Shown: piece after piece, positions 18,351-27,857 of the stretch
How the letters are laid out: each line of letters begins with the position of its first letter
Position numbering within the stretch: the stretch's first letter is position 1
NCBI GenBank assembly: GCA_910584085.1
Contig: CAJTZY010000003.1
Location: 75,140 to 134,868 of the forward strand
DNA from: an uncultured Bacilli bacterium
GTDB taxonomy: Bacteria > Bacillota_I > Bacilli_A > RF39 > UBA660
DNA: 59,729 nt
Direction of reading: 5' to 3'
The notes under the pieces: generated by a model
The model's input: the letters and a program-made list of their open reading frames with translations, nothing else
What the model was told of the DNA's origin: nothing
Database searches by the model: none
Translations under genes and position numbers: made by a program

Positions 18351-18939
18351 ATGACAAAGTTTTTTAAATCAAGTAATGACTCAATGTTTAAATCAATATT
18401 TTGAGGTTAAAAAATCATGACTTACTTAAAAGGTAATAGAAGAAGTAGTAGAAATAATAAGATTACTTGCTCCAGAACAAGTAAAAGATAATATAAATAT
18501 AAAAGGTAAAACACTAGATATAATAGTAAAAAAAAGTAGGAGAAATTAATGTTGAATTAAATACACAACAATATGATGGATTAAATAGAAGAAATGCAGG
18601 TTACTATTTACAAGATATTCAGATGGTGTTAGAGTAAGTGAATCATATAATAAAATGCTCTATTATATACAAATAAATTTAACTTGTTCAAATGATAAAA
18701 TATTGCCACTTAAATGCTGTTATGAAATGTATGATAAAGATAATGAATAGAGTATATAGATAATTTAATTATTTATGAAATAAATTTAATTAAGGTAAAA
18801 AAGCATAGTATAATAAAAGTGAGCAACAAGCTTAATTACAATGTTAGATTGTAATGAATTAGAACTAAATGAAACCAAAGTAGATGTTTTAGTGGAAAAG
18901 TTAAAGAGTGAAATAAATGGATATAAGTTTTATATCTAA
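18351..18939 (+). pseudogene. Decayed Rpn/PD-(D/E)XK transposase-like nuclease
   Basis: Reading across frames gives MTKFFKSSNDSMFKSIF, KNHDLLKR, VIEEVVEIIRLLAPEQV, KGKTLDIIV, VGEINVELNTQQYDGLNRR, YYIQINLT and LDCNELELNETK. This is the order expected for Rpn-family (PDDEXK_2) recombination-promoting nucleases. At least four frameshifts or stops interrupt it (for example TGA after SIF, and an extra A in the poly-A run near 18530). The ribosome-binding site AAGGAGG is still present. The 18.2-19.1 kb interval holds nothing else but terminators and a promoter. Confidence 0.85.
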
Positions 18940-19003
18940 AGTACCAATCTTGATATTGGTAAAATAGAAAAATTAAGTGAATAGTAGTTATAAAATTAAT
19001 ATA

Positions 19004-19034
19004 AAGTTATTAAGGAAATATTAATAACTTTTTT
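19004..19034 (+). terminator. Terminator after the Rpn pseudogene
   Basis: AAGTTATTAA (19004-19013) pairs perfectly with TTAATAACTT (19021-19030) and a T-run follows. Confidence 0.85.
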
Positions 19035-19134
19035 AAAATAAATTAACATATTGTATATTTTTAGTTGCTTTTACGTATAAATTAGTTGCAATTTAAAATC
19101 TTAAGAAATTTTTAAGGAAAATTAGAATATTATG

Positions 19135-19143
19135 TGCTATAAT
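19135..19143 (+). promoter_or_regulatory. Extended -10 promoter of the fused ABC genes
   Basis: TGCTATAAT (TATAAT at 19138-19143) lies 22 bp before the start at 19165. No clear -35 element is seen. Confidence 0.55.
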
Positions 19144-19164
19144 GTGACTATAAAGGAGGAGTTT

Positions 19165-21390
19165 ATGAGCATAATAAAATTAAAAAATGTATCAAAGTTT
19201 TATTACAGTAAAGGTGTAATAGCTAGTGGATTTAGTAAAATAAATTTATCATTTAACATGGGCGAATTCGTAGCTATCACAGGAGAGTCAGGTAGTGGTA
19301 AATCAACTCTTTTAAATGTAATAAGTGGATTAGATACTTATGAAGAAGGAGAAATGTATATAAATGGTGAAGAAACTAGCCATTATACAGAAAAAGATTT
19401 TGAGGATTATAGAAGAAAATACGTAGGAAATATCTTTCAAAATTTTAACTTAGTAAATAGTTATACAGTTTATCAAAATATAGAACTTGTTTTACTTTTA
19501 AATGGAAATAAGAAAAAAGATGTAAAAAGAAAAGTAATTGATTTAATAAAACAAGTAGGATTATATAAATTTAGAAATACTAAAGTATCAAAACTTTCAG
19601 GTGGGCAAAAACAAAGAGTTGCAATCGCACGTGCTCTTGCTAAAGATACACCAATCATAATAGCAGATGAACCAACTGGTAATCTTGATTCATCATCTGC
19701 TAAAGCTATAATTAAATTACTTAGTGAAATATCAAAAGATAAACTAGTAATAATTGTAACTCATAATTATGAACAAGTAGAAGAATATGTAACTCGTAAA
19801 ATAAAGATGCACGATGGGAGAGTTCTAGAAGATAAGAAAATAAGTGAAGTAAAAAAAATAGATGAGAGGAAAAGTGCTAAATATAAAGATATAACAAGAG
19901 TTAATAAATTTAGATTAGGATTTAGAAATACATTTAATATAATTCCAAAATTTTTACTTATATTTGCAGTTTATCTTTTTATAACAATTGCTATAATAAG
20001 TGAATATGCTAGTTTCAAAGAACAAGAATATATAGAGTCTAAATCTGGAGAAAATTATATATTTAGTAATATTAGTGATAAAAGAATAGTATTAAAAAAG
20101 AAAGATAATTCTGGTTTTACAGATGATGATTATAAAAAAATAAGTGGAATAGAGAATATTGATTATATTGTTAAAAACGATTTATTACTTGACTCATATA
20201 TAAATATAACAGATGATTCTAATTTTTATCTTGGTGGAAGTGTTAATAACATAGAAAATTTTAGAGGAGATTTAGACCTTGGAAGAATGCCAGAAAATGA
20301 AAATGAAATTATTATACAAGGTAGTGAAGATGATTATTATTTAGGATATCAAGGTAAGTCATTATTAGAACATGAACTTTACATACAAAATCAGTTTAAT
20401 GGAGAAGTAGATAAATCTTCCAAAGTAAAAGTAGTAGGTATTGCATATAACAAAAATACACAAGACTATAATTCAATTTTATATATGAGTGATAAATTTA
20501 TAAATAAATTTTCATTCGAACAAAACCAAGCTTACAGTAAAATACAAATCTTATTTATGAATAAATATAGAGAATCCAATTCCTATAATACATCATTTGG
20601 AATTGTTAGTAATTCACATGTTCCAAAGGGAGAAGCATATATAACTAGTGATTTAAGTTATGAATGTCCATGGGAAAATTGTATAAATCAAACATTAAGT
20701 ATAGATGTAAATAATTTATATTATAATGAAAAACTAGATTTAAGGATTTCTAGAACTTATGATAAAAGAAATATGCAAAATATTTTAGGCATAGAAGATT
20801 TTGATAGTAATAATGGTTTAGTTTACATAAATGAGGAAGATTACAATAACTTATTTAATAAGGCAAATTATCAAAGTAGCGCATTTGTCATTGATCCTAT
20901 GAAATTAGATGAGACCTTAACTGAATTAAATGATATCGGATATAAAACACTTGCTATAAAAGATACACTGGTTTCATATGGAGCAAGCGAAATGATAAGA
21001 ATTATGAAAAGTGTAGTAACAATTATTTTGGTTATAGTATTATTCTTTATATCTTACTTTGTAATTAGAGTAATATTAAAATCTAGAAATAAGTATTTCT
21101 CTACAATAAGAATGCTTGGGGCTACAAAAAAAGTATCTAAAGAATTACTTATAATAGAACTTTTAACTGTATCGAATCTAGCTTACTTTTCATTTATAAT
21201 ACTTATATATTTGAATAGTATAAATATATTAAATATAGGATTTATGAAAACAATACTTACATTTTTAAAATTTAGTGATTATCTAATTTTATATATAATA
21301 ATTACTTTAATGTCATACCTAATAAGTCAAAAATTTTCAAAAAAATTATTTAAGAAAAGTGCGATGAGTACTATAGTTGAGGAGGTGTAA
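19165..21390 (+). CDS. ABC transporter, fused ATPase-permease (MacB/FtsX type)
   Basis: The 741-residue protein has an N-terminal ABC ATPase with Walker A GESGSGKST (40-48), signature LSGGQ (144-148) and Walker B IIIADEP (164-170). This is fused to an FtsX-type permease. One membrane helix lies near residues 260-280, a large outer domain follows to about 620, and three helices close the protein. This layout is the MacB topology used for mechanotransmission and peptide or lipid handling, not import. ATG 19165 follows AAAGGAGG; an in-frame ATG at 19132 sits in the promoter. It is paired with a second fused transporter 3 nt downstream, so the two may form a heterodimer. Confidence 0.88.
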   Translation: MSIIKLKNVSKFYYSKGVIASGFSKINLSFNMGEFVAITGESGSGKSTLLNVISGLDTYEEGEMYINGEETSHYTEKDFEDYRRKYVGNIFQNFNLVNSYTVYQNIELVLLLNGNKKKDVKRKVIDLIKQVGLYKFRNTKVSKLSGGQKQRVAIARALAKDTPIIIADEPTGNLDSSSAKAIIKLLSEISKDKLVIIVTHNYEQVEEYVTRKIKMHDGRVLEDKKISEVKKIDERKSAKYKDITRVNKFRLGFRNTFNIIPKFLLIFAVYLFITIAIISEYASFKEQEYIESKSGENYIFSNISDKRIVLKKKDNSGFTDDDYKKISGIENIDYIVKNDLLLDSYINITDDSNFYLGGSVNNIENFRGDLDLGRMPENENEIIIQGSEDDYYLGYQGKSLLEHELYIQNQFNGEVDKSSKVKVVGIAYNKNTQDYNSILYMSDKFINKFSFEQNQAYSKIQILFMNKYRESNSYNTSFGIVSNSHVPKGEAYITSDLSYECPWENCINQTLSIDVNNLYYNEKLDLRISRTYDKRNMQNILGIEDFDSNNGLVYINEEDYNNLFNKANYQSSAFVIDPMKLDETLTELNDIGYKTLAIKDTLVSYGASEMIRIMKSVVTIILVIVLFFISYFVIRVILKSRNKYFSTIRMLGATKKVSKELLIIELLTVSNLAYFSFIILIYLNSINILNIGFMKTILTFLKFSDYLILYIIITLMSYLISQKFSKKLFKKSAMSTIVEEV

Positions 21391-21393
21391 TTT

Positions 21394-23811
21394 ATGATAA
21401 TTTTAAATAATGTTGATAAATATTTTAATAAAAATAAAAAGAATCAAATACATGTCATAAATGAAATATCTCTTGAATTTGAAGATAATGGATTAGTCGC
21501 ATTACTTGGACCAAGTGGATGTGGAAAAACAACATTACTAAATTGTATAGGTGGACTTGATAAAATAAGAAAAGGAAAAATACTAATTAATAATGAAAAA
21601 ATTAGTTCTAAAATTCCCTATAAAGTAGATAAAATTAGAAATTTAAATATTGGATATATATTTCAAGATTATAAACTTGTAGATAATTTAAGCGTATATG
21701 ATAATGTTGCTTTAGTACTAAAAATGATAGGGATTAAGGATAAAAAAGAAATTAAAAAAAGGGTTGAATATGTATTAGATAAAGTTGGCATGGAAAGATA
21801 TAAAAGAAGACCAGCAGGTATGCTTTCTGGTGGAGAAAGGCAAAGAGTTGGTATTGCTAGAGCCCTTGTTAAAAATCCAGAAATAATACTTGCAGATGAA
21901 CCAACTGGAAATCTAGATAGTAAAAATTCCCTAGAAATTATGAAGATAATAAAAGCAATTTCTAAGGATAGACTTGTAATACTTGTAACTCATGAACAAA
22001 ATTTAGCAAAATTTTATGCATCTAGAATTATAGAAGTTCAAGATGGAAAAATAATTAAAGATTATAAAAATGATAATGTGGATGAACTTGATTATGAAAT
22101 AGATAATAGTTTTTATTTAAAAGATTTTAAATATAATAATAAATTAAAAGAAGATAATTTGGATATAGATATTTATAGTAATAATAAAGATAAGATTAAA
22201 TTAGATATAGTAATAAAAAATGGAAATATTTATATTAAAAGTAATACTCGTGAAAAGGTAGAGGTTGTAGAAGATAATTCAAGTATAGAATTTATAGATG
22301 ATCACTATAAAAAAATAGATAAAAGTGAACTTGAAAACCTTGAATTTAATTTTAAAGATGTTATAGATAATAATGTTAAGAAAAAATATTCATCAATTTT
22401 AAATCCATTTACACTTTTAATACAAGGCTTTAAAAAAGTATTTGATTATTCAGTCTTAAAGAAAATATTACTTATAGGATTTTTAGTATCAGGAATGTTT
22501 ATTATGTATTCAGTTAGTTCTATCGCATCTACTTTTAATATTAAAGATGAAGATTTTGTAAGTGTTAATAGAAATTACTTAACAGTAAATCATAATAAAA
22601 CATCAGTGAATGATTACCTAGAGTATGAAAAAATGGATAGTATTAATTATATTATACCGGGAAACTCTATAGTAAACTTTAAATTTTCAGTAAATGATTA
22701 TTATCAAACAGAAAGAACTAGGGCTAATTTATCAGGTTCATTATCGGATATATCAATGATAAAGAAAGAAGATTTAATACTTGGAAGAATGCCAGAAAAT
22801 GATTACGAAATAGTAGTAGATAAATTTTCTATTGAAAATATGTTAAACCGTGAAAACTCACTTAAAATGTCAGGAATTATTGATTATCAATATATTCTAG
22901 ATAGAGTAGTAACTATAAATAATATGAAAGATTTTAAAATAGTTGGTATAACAGATTTAAAGAGCCCATCTATTTATACATCTAAAAATCAATTTGTAAA
23001 TATAATGGATAATTCAACAGAGGATTATTATGAAGAACAAAATGGCTATATATTTGATTATACATTATATCAAGATAAAATAGAATTAAAAGAAGGCAGA
23101 TGGCCAGAGCAGGATTATGAAACTATAGTAAATATTAATAATAAGTATAGTATGCCTATAAATAAACAAATTAATGATAAGATAAATGATACTAAATTAA
23201 CAGTAGTAGGTTACTATGATAGTAAATATGATTATAATTATTATTTAGTTAATAATAATACTATAAAATATAATTTAATAGTTACAAAAAAAGGTTTAAC
23301 AATATATTCAAATGATAAAGAAAAGACTATAGATGAATTTAGAGATTTAAATTTAAATATAAAAGATAGTTATGAATATAGTAAATCCGAATATAAAGCA
23401 GAAGTAAAAGAAAGAAATAATAATACATTAATTGTATCCGGAATTATGCTTCTTATTTCACTTATAGAAATGTTTCTAATGATTAGAGCTTCATTTCTAT
23501 CGAGAGTTAAAGAGATTGGAATATATAGAGCAATAGGTGTTAAAAAGATAGATATTTATAAAATGTTCTATGGGGAAATATTTGCAATAACAACTCTCGC
23601 ATCACTTCCAGGATTAATATTTATGGCGTATATTTTAAATACAATATCAAGTGTTAAAATGTTAAGTAGAATGTTCATAATAAATCCAATAACAATTGTA
23701 ATAGCAATTATACTTGTATATTTATTTAATTTAATAATAGGACTTGTACCAGTATTTAACGTAGTAAGAAAAACACCAGCAAGTATATTATCGCGTCATG
23801 ATTTAGATTAA
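21394..23811 (+). CDS. ABC transporter, fused ATPase-permease (second subunit)
   Basis: The 805-residue protein has the same order as its neighbour: ABC ATPase with Walker A GPSGCGKTT (39-47), LSGGERQR and ADEPTGNLDS. A charged linker (about 230-345) follows, then a permease with one helix near 352-375, an outer domain to about 670, and three C-terminal helices. The outer domain repeats the LGRMPEN(D/E)YEIV motif seen in the first subunit, so the two genes are old duplicates. Its start follows GGAGGTG. The natural partner is the product at 19165. The substrate is unknown; peptide antibiotics or envelope lipids are plausible. Confidence 0.88.
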   Translation: MIILNNVDKYFNKNKKNQIHVINEISLEFEDNGLVALLGPSGCGKTTLLNCIGGLDKIRKGKILINNEKISSKIPYKVDKIRNLNIGYIFQDYKLVDNLSVYDNVALVLKMIGIKDKKEIKKRVEYVLDKVGMERYKRRPAGMLSGGERQRVGIARALVKNPEIILADEPTGNLDSKNSLEIMKIIKAISKDRLVILVTHEQNLAKFYASRIIEVQDGKIIKDYKNDNVDELDYEIDNSFYLKDFKYNNKLKEDNLDIDIYSNNKDKIKLDIVIKNGNIYIKSNTREKVEVVEDNSSIEFIDDHYKKIDKSELENLEFNFKDVIDNNVKKKYSSILNPFTLLIQGFKKVFDYSVLKKILLIGFLVSGMFIMYSVSSIASTFNIKDEDFVSVNRNYLTVNHNKTSVNDYLEYEKMDSINYIIPGNSIVNFKFSVNDYYQTERTRANLSGSLSDISMIKKEDLILGRMPENDYEIVVDKFSIENMLNRENSLKMSGIIDYQYILDRVVTINNMKDFKIVGITDLKSPSIYTSKNQFVNIMDNSTEDYYEEQNGYIFDYTLYQDKIELKEGRWPEQDYETIVNINNKYSMPINKQINDKINDTKLTVVGYYDSKYDYNYYLVNNNTIKYNLIVTKKGLTIYSNDKEKTIDEFRDLNLNIKDSYEYSKSEYKAEVKERNNNTLIVSGIMLLISLIEMFLMIRASFLSRVKEIGIYRAIGVKKIDIYKMFYGEIFAITTLASLPGLIFMAYILNTISSVKMLSRMFIINPITIVIAIILVYLFNLIIGLVPVFNVVRKTPASILSRHDLD

Positions 23812-23856
23812 TATTAAGAGGAATAAGTTAGAAATAATTTATTCTTTTTTAATATT
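23810..23856 (+). terminator. Terminator after the fused ABC pair
   Basis: The inner stem GAATAA/TTATTC carries a T6 run, and the outer arms AATATTAA/TTAATATT also pair. This makes a long hairpin starting at the stop codon. Confidence 0.65.
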
Positions 23857-23918
23857 TAAATTTGTGTTTTTATAATTTATTTGGTAAAATATAAAACAAT
23901 TTAGTTGGAGGAGTAAAT

Positions 23919-24878
23919 ATGGAAAGATTTAAAATTAATGGTACTGTACTAGAAAAATATATTGAAGAGAAAGGAATAACTGAGGATACTATTCCAGAGG
24001 GGATAACAAAAATAGATGTAGAAGCATTTGCTAATTGTCAATCCTTAAATACTATAACAATCCCTAAAAGTATAACAAAAATAGATTACCGTGCATTTTA
24101 CGAATGTTTAAGTTTAAAAAAAGTAAACATACTAGGTAATATAACTAAAATAGAAGAATGTGCATTTTTTAATAGTGATTTAACAGATATAATTCTTCCA
24201 GATAGTTTAAAAGAAATAGGAAAAGATGCGTTTGCTTATTGTACTAATTTAACAAGTATAATAATACCAGATAATGTAGAAAAAATAGGAAACTTTGCAT
24301 TTTACCATAGTGGATTGATAAATATAAATATTCCAAATAAAATAAAGAAAATAGGAAAATTGACTTTTGCTAATTGCAGAGACCTAAGAAAGGTTGTTTT
24401 ATCAGATAGCGTAGAGAGAATAGGAAGAAAAGCTTTCGATGGTTGTACTAATTTAGAAGAAGTAATACTTCCAAAAGGTTTAAAAAGAATAGATTATCGT
24501 GCATTTAATGACTGTATTAAATTAACAAGTATAACAACACCAGAAAGTTTAGATAATATATGTAAAGATGCATTTAAAAATTGTAAAGGTTTATTAAGCG
24601 TTATAGACAAGTTTAAACTAGAGATGAAACAATATAAATCATATATATTACCATATGTTTCAAGAAACAAAGAATTATTTCATTTTATAATATATGAAAT
24701 GGATAAATATTTAACACATAGTGAGGCTATAAAAATATTAAGTGAAATTACTGATACAGAAATGAAAGCAATACTATTCGAGTACATAAATAATAATTTT
24801 GATTTAGATACAGCTAAACCATTAGATAATCTTGACTTAGGGGAATTTGGTGGAGATCAAAAAACAAAAAAAATATAA
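23919..24878 (+). CDS. BspA-type leucine-rich-repeat protein
   Basis: This 319-residue LRR_5 protein has an N-terminal cap (MERFKINGTVLEKYIEEKG), about eight 23-residue repeats (SITIPKSI..IDYRAFYEC type) and a helical tail. The tail ends in LDNLDLGEF, shared with the gene at 699. There is no signal peptide or anchor. The start has GGAGG upstream. It lies between the fused ABC pair and the BceRS genes, apparently with its own promoter. Any role in that module is unproved. Confidence 0.85.
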   Translation: MERFKINGTVLEKYIEEKGITEDTIPEGITKIDVEAFANCQSLNTITIPKSITKIDYRAFYECLSLKKVNILGNITKIEECAFFNSDLTDIILPDSLKEIGKDAFAYCTNLTSIIIPDNVEKIGNFAFYHSGLININIPNKIKKIGKLTFANCRDLRKVVLSDSVERIGRKAFDGCTNLEEVILPKGLKRIDYRAFNDCIKLTSITTPESLDNICKDAFKNCKGLLSVIDKFKLEMKQYKSYILPYVSRNKELFHFIIYEMDKYLTHSEAIKILSEITDTEMKAILFEYINNNFDLDTAKPLDNLDLGEFGGDQKTKKI

Positions 24879-24972
24879 GAGACTATATAAGCGGTACGTT
24901 TTAGATATTGTAAATAATAAGTATTGCTTTTTTTTCTTATTATGATATAGTTATATTATTGGTGATGATTTA

Positions 24973-25632
24973 ATGAAAAAAATATTAATAGTTGAAGATG
25001 AAGAAAAACTTAGAATAGAATTAAAAAAGTTTTTAAATAATAATGGTTATGAAGTTTTAATATTAGAAAATTTTGAAGATACAATTAATGATATAAAAAA
25101 GATAGATTGTGATTTAATATTACTTGATATAAATTTGCCAAATATAAATGGTGAATATATTTTAAAAGAAATAAGAAAAGAAAATAATATACCTATAATA
25201 ATGGTAACTAGTAAAAATACAGAAATAGATGAATTATTAAGCATCAACTACGGTGCTGATGATTTTATTACTAAGCCATATAATAAAGAAATATTACTTG
25301 CTAGAATAAATAGAATATTAAATAGAAATTCAAGTTCCTCAAAAATAAAGTATAAAGATATAGTGCTTGATGTATCTAAATCAATAATTATAAAAGACGA
25401 TATCAGCATAGATTTAACTAAAAATGAATTAAAGATATTTTATTACTTATTAAAAAATATTGGTAAAATAATATCTAGGGATGAACTTATGGATTACTTA
25501 TGGGATAATAATGAATTTGTTGATGACAATACATTAACAGTTAATATAAATAGACTTAGAACAAAATTAGAAGGTATTGGACTATATAATACTATAATAA
25601 CCAAAAGAGGACAGGGGTATATAATATTATGA
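24973..25632 (+). CDS. OmpR-family response regulator (BceR-like)
   Basis: The 219-residue protein has a receiver domain with phospho-acceptor D52 (LLLDINLPN), T at MVTSK and K in DDFITKPY. A C-terminal winged-helix domain follows (DLTKNELKIFYYLL...NINRLRTKL). It overlaps the histidine kinase by 4 nt (ATGA). The kinase type and the BceAB-like genes downstream mark it as a BceR-type regulator of peptide-antibiotic resistance. A perfect BceR-type inverted repeat lies before the transporter genes at 27005-27024. Confidence 0.9.
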   Translation: MKKILIVEDEEKLRIELKKFLNNNGYEVLILENFEDTINDIKKIDCDLILLDINLPNINGEYILKEIRKENNIPIIMVTSKNTEIDELLSINYGADDFITKPYNKEILLARINRILNRNSSSSKIKYKDIVLDVSKSIIIKDDISIDLTKNELKIFYYLLKNIGKIISRDELMDYLWDNNEFVDDNTLTVNINRLRTKLEGIGLYNTIITKRGQGYIIL

Positions 25633-26642
25633 AATTAATTAGTTATTTAAAAGATAAGTATAAAGAATTAATAACATATATATTATCTATTTTTATAATT
25701 ATTATTTTATTATCACTATTTAAAGTAAATCAACTTCTTATATTTTTTATAGTATCAATATTATTTATAAATTTTATAATTCTTTTTATATTTGATTATA
25801 TAAGAAGGAAACTTTTTTATAAAAACATAAAAGATACACTTGATAATTTAGATCAAAAATATTTAATAACCGAAATGATAAAGGAACCAAGTTTTATAGA
25901 TGGCAAACTATTTTTAGAATATTTATATGAAATTAATAAATCAATGATAGAATATATAAATAAATATAAAATTAGTAGTAGCGATTTTATAGAATATATA
26001 GAACTTTGGTGTCATGAAATAAAAACTCCAATAGCAACTACAGAATTAATTATTGAAAATAATAAAAATGAAATAACTAAGAGTATAAAAGAAGAAATAA
26101 ACAAGATAGATAATTTTATTGAACAGGTTTTATATTATGCTAGAAGTGGTAATGTAGAAAAAGATTATATTATTAAAAAAATCAACTTAAAAGATATTGT
26201 AGATAGTGTAGTTAAAAGAAATAAAAAAAATTTAATAAGTAAAAAAATAAAGATAGAGATATCAGATTTAAGTATTGTTGATACAGATTCAAAGTGGATA
26301 GAATTCATACTTAATCAAGTACTTATTAATAGTATTAAATATAGTAAAGAAAAAAATTCTACTATTAAAATATATTCTAATGAATTTAAGAATAATGTAA
26401 TACTTTATATAGAGGATAATGGAATTGGTATTGAGTCCAGTGAAATTGATAAGGTATTTGATAAAGGATTTACAGGTACGAATGGAAGAAAAAAATATAA
26501 ATCCACTGGAATTGGGTTATATTTATGTAAAAAACTTTGTAATAAATTAGGTCATAATATAACACTTACATCAAAAATAAATGAGGGTACTAAAGTTATG
26601 ATAGTATTTCCAAAAAATAGTATGATAGAAAGTGTAAGATAG
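25629..26642 (+). CDS. Intramembrane-sensing histidine kinase (BceS-like)
   Basis: The 337-residue protein has two adjacent membrane helices (about 15-31 and 37-56) with only a few residues between them, so there is no outer sensor domain. The phospho-acceptor is H129 in WCHEIKTPIA. ATPase motifs are N-box ILNQVLINSIKYS, G1 EDNGIGI, and G2 STGIGLYLCKKL. Kinases of this build sense peptide antibiotics indirectly through the flux of a BceAB transporter, which is encoded next. The gene starts inside the regulator stop codon. Confidence 0.9.
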   Translation: MKLISYLKDKYKELITYILSIFIIIILLSLFKVNQLLIFFIVSILFINFIILFIFDYIRRKLFYKNIKDTLDNLDQKYLITEMIKEPSFIDGKLFLEYLYEINKSMIEYINKYKISSSDFIEYIELWCHEIKTPIATTELIIENNKNEITKSIKEEINKIDNFIEQVLYYARSGNVEKDYIIKKINLKDIVDSVVKRNKKNLISKKIKIEISDLSIVDTDSKWIEFILNQVLINSIKYSKEKNSTIKIYSNEFKNNVILYIEDNGIGIESSEIDKVFDKGFTGTNGRKKYKSTGIGLYLCKKLCNKLGHNITLTSKINEGTKVMIVFPKNSMIESVR

Positions 26643-26677
26643 TATTAAAAATTGTTAAAATATAAATAAAATTTGGT

Positions 26678-26706
26678 TTGACAAACAGTATAAATTATGT
26701 TAATAT
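26678..26706 (+). promoter_or_regulatory. Strong sigma-A promoter in the bceS-bceA gap
   Basis: TTGACA (26678-26683), exactly 17 bp, then TAATAT (26701-26706). It points at a structured segment ending in a terminator, not directly at a long gene. Confidence 0.85.
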
Positions 26707-26712
26707 GAATAC

Positions 26713-26815
26713 ATCAAGGAAACTTGAATACAATAAAAAGGGAATGCTTAACATTGCAAAGTTGAGTACTCACCATTTGGGTCGCACTTAATCTTGTTAG
26801 ATTGAGTGCATTTTC
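26713..26815 (+). ncRNA. Candidate small RNA or attenuator leader
   Basis: From the expected start near 26713 the transcript would fold into TCAAG-GAAA-CTTGA (26714-26727), then GCTTAAC/GTTGAGT (26746-26767), then an 11-bp terminator. TTGAGT at 26762-26767 can instead pair with ACTTAA in the terminator 5' arm, so an antiterminator is possible. A 15-codon frame (MLNIAKLSTHHLGRT, 26744-26791) ends inside the terminator stem, but its ribosome-binding site is too close to the ATG. I cannot match this to a known RNA family. Confidence 0.5.
26784..26815 (+). terminator. Strong terminator of the candidate RNA
   Basis: GCACTTAATCT (26784-26794) and AGATTGAGTGC (26799-26809) form 11 bp with one G-U pair and a TGTT loop, followed by a T-rich run. 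Confidence 0.88.
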
Positions 26816-26868
26816 TTTTTATTATTCATTATCATCTAAATAATAAAATTATAAGTAGAAGGATGATA

Positions 26869-26934
26869 ATGATTAAGACAAAGATTAAAAAATCTTTCTT
26901 ATTCATTTCACCATCTTCTTTCGCAGGTAGATAG
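26869..26934 (+). CDS. Candidate 21-residue peptide with hidden start
   Basis: A mini-ORF with ribosome-binding site AGAAGG 6 nt before ATG 26869 encodes a basic, then hydrophobic peptide ending KKSFLFISPSSFAGR. CATTATCATC (26827-26836) can pair perfectly with GATGATAATG (26862-26871), which would bury the start codon. A second hairpin (AAAGATT/AATCTTT, 26880-26897) lies just inside the frame. Function is unknown. It could be a leader peptide, a signal peptide or a chance frame. Confidence 0.35.
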   Translation: MIKTKIKKSFLFISPSSFAGR

Positions 26935-27004
26935 TGTGCAATTATATAATATTCATATATTTAAATCAAGTAAATATAAACTATTCTTACATTTAAAATA
27001 ATAT

Positions 27005-27024
27005 ACCTTACAAAACTGTAAGGT
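27005..27024. promoter_or_regulatory. BceR-type operator upstream of bceAB-like genes
   Basis: The 20-bp site is ACCTTACA-AAAC-TGTAAGGT, a perfect inverted repeat with a 4-bp spacer. It matches the known BceR-family pattern TnACA-N4-TGTAA. TATAAT at 27060-27065 is a plausible -10 element 36 bp downstream, a usual distance for activation. The regulator is encoded at 24973. Confidence 0.8.
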
Positions 27025-27089
27025 TTTGTAATATAAATCAATTGTTATAAAAAATGTTGTATAATATAATTTAGGTAAGAGGTGAAAAA

Positions 27090-27857
27090 ATGGAAAGTAT
27101 TTTAAAAATAGAAAATTTAGAAAAATATTATGGAAATAAGGGTAATATTACTAAGGCAATAGATAATATTTCATTTGACATAAAAAAGGGTGAATTTGTT
27201 GCTATAATGGGAGCAAGTGGAAGTGGCAAAACAACACTTTTAAATTGCATATCAACAATAGATAGAGTAACTAGTGGACATATATATTTGGGAGATAAAG
27301 ATATTACTAAAATAAAAGGAAATCAGTTAAATAAATTTAGAAGAGAAGAATTAGGATTTATATTTCAGGACTTTAATTTACTAGATACTTTAACATCTTA
27401 TGAAAATATAGCTTTGTCCCTTACAATAAATAAGGAAGAACCAAAAAACATAGAATCAAAAATTATGGAAGTTGCTAAGGAATTAGAAATAGGAAAAATA
27501 TTAAACAAATATCCATATCAAATGAGTGGTGGACAAAAGCAAAGAGTCGCTGCAGCACGTGCAATAGTTACAAATCCAAAACTAATACTCGCAGATGAGC
27601 CAACTGGCGCACTTGATTCTAAATCTGCAAGGATGTTATTAGAGAAAATGGAAAACTTGAATGATGATTTAAAAGCTACAATACTTATGGTAACACATGA
27701 TGCATTTACAGCAAGTTATGCTGATAGAATAATATTTATGAGAGATGGTAAGATTTTTAATGAAATATCAAAAGGTAATAAATCAAGAAAAGAATTTTTT
27801 GAAAATATTATAGATATAGTTACTCTCCTTGGAGGTGACCTAAATAATGTTATTTAA
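27090..27857 (+). CDS. BceA-like ABC transporter ATPase
   Basis: The 255-residue ATPase drives a peptide-antibiotic resistance transporter. Walker A is GASGSGKTT (near 41-49), the Q-loop is FIFQDFNLLD, the signature is MSGGQKQR, and Walker B with D-loop is LILADEPTGALDS. The start has AGAGGTG. The gene overlaps the permease by 11 nt. BceAB transporters remove antimicrobial peptides such as bacitracin or lantibiotics from their lipid targets and also signal to the BceS kinase. Confidence 0.92.
   Translation: MESILKIENLEKYYGNKGNITKAIDNISFDIKKGEFVAIMGASGSGKTTLLNCISTIDRVTSGHIYLGDKDITKIKGNQLNKFRREELGFIFQDFNLLDTLTSYENIALSLTINKEEPKNIESKIMEVAKELEIGKILNKYPYQMSGGQKQRVAAARAIVTNPKLILADEPTGALDSKSARMLLEKMENLNDDLKATILMVTHDAFTASYADRIIFMRDGKIFNEISKGNKSRKEFFENIIDIVTLLGGDLNNVI

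Noticed and set aside
26713..26815. Folded RNA as a c-di-GMP or ZTP riboswitch
   Set aside because: Fragments such as TTGCAAAG and CACCATTTGGGTCGC recall those classes, but the conserved cores are not present in order. I keep it as an unknown structured RNA.
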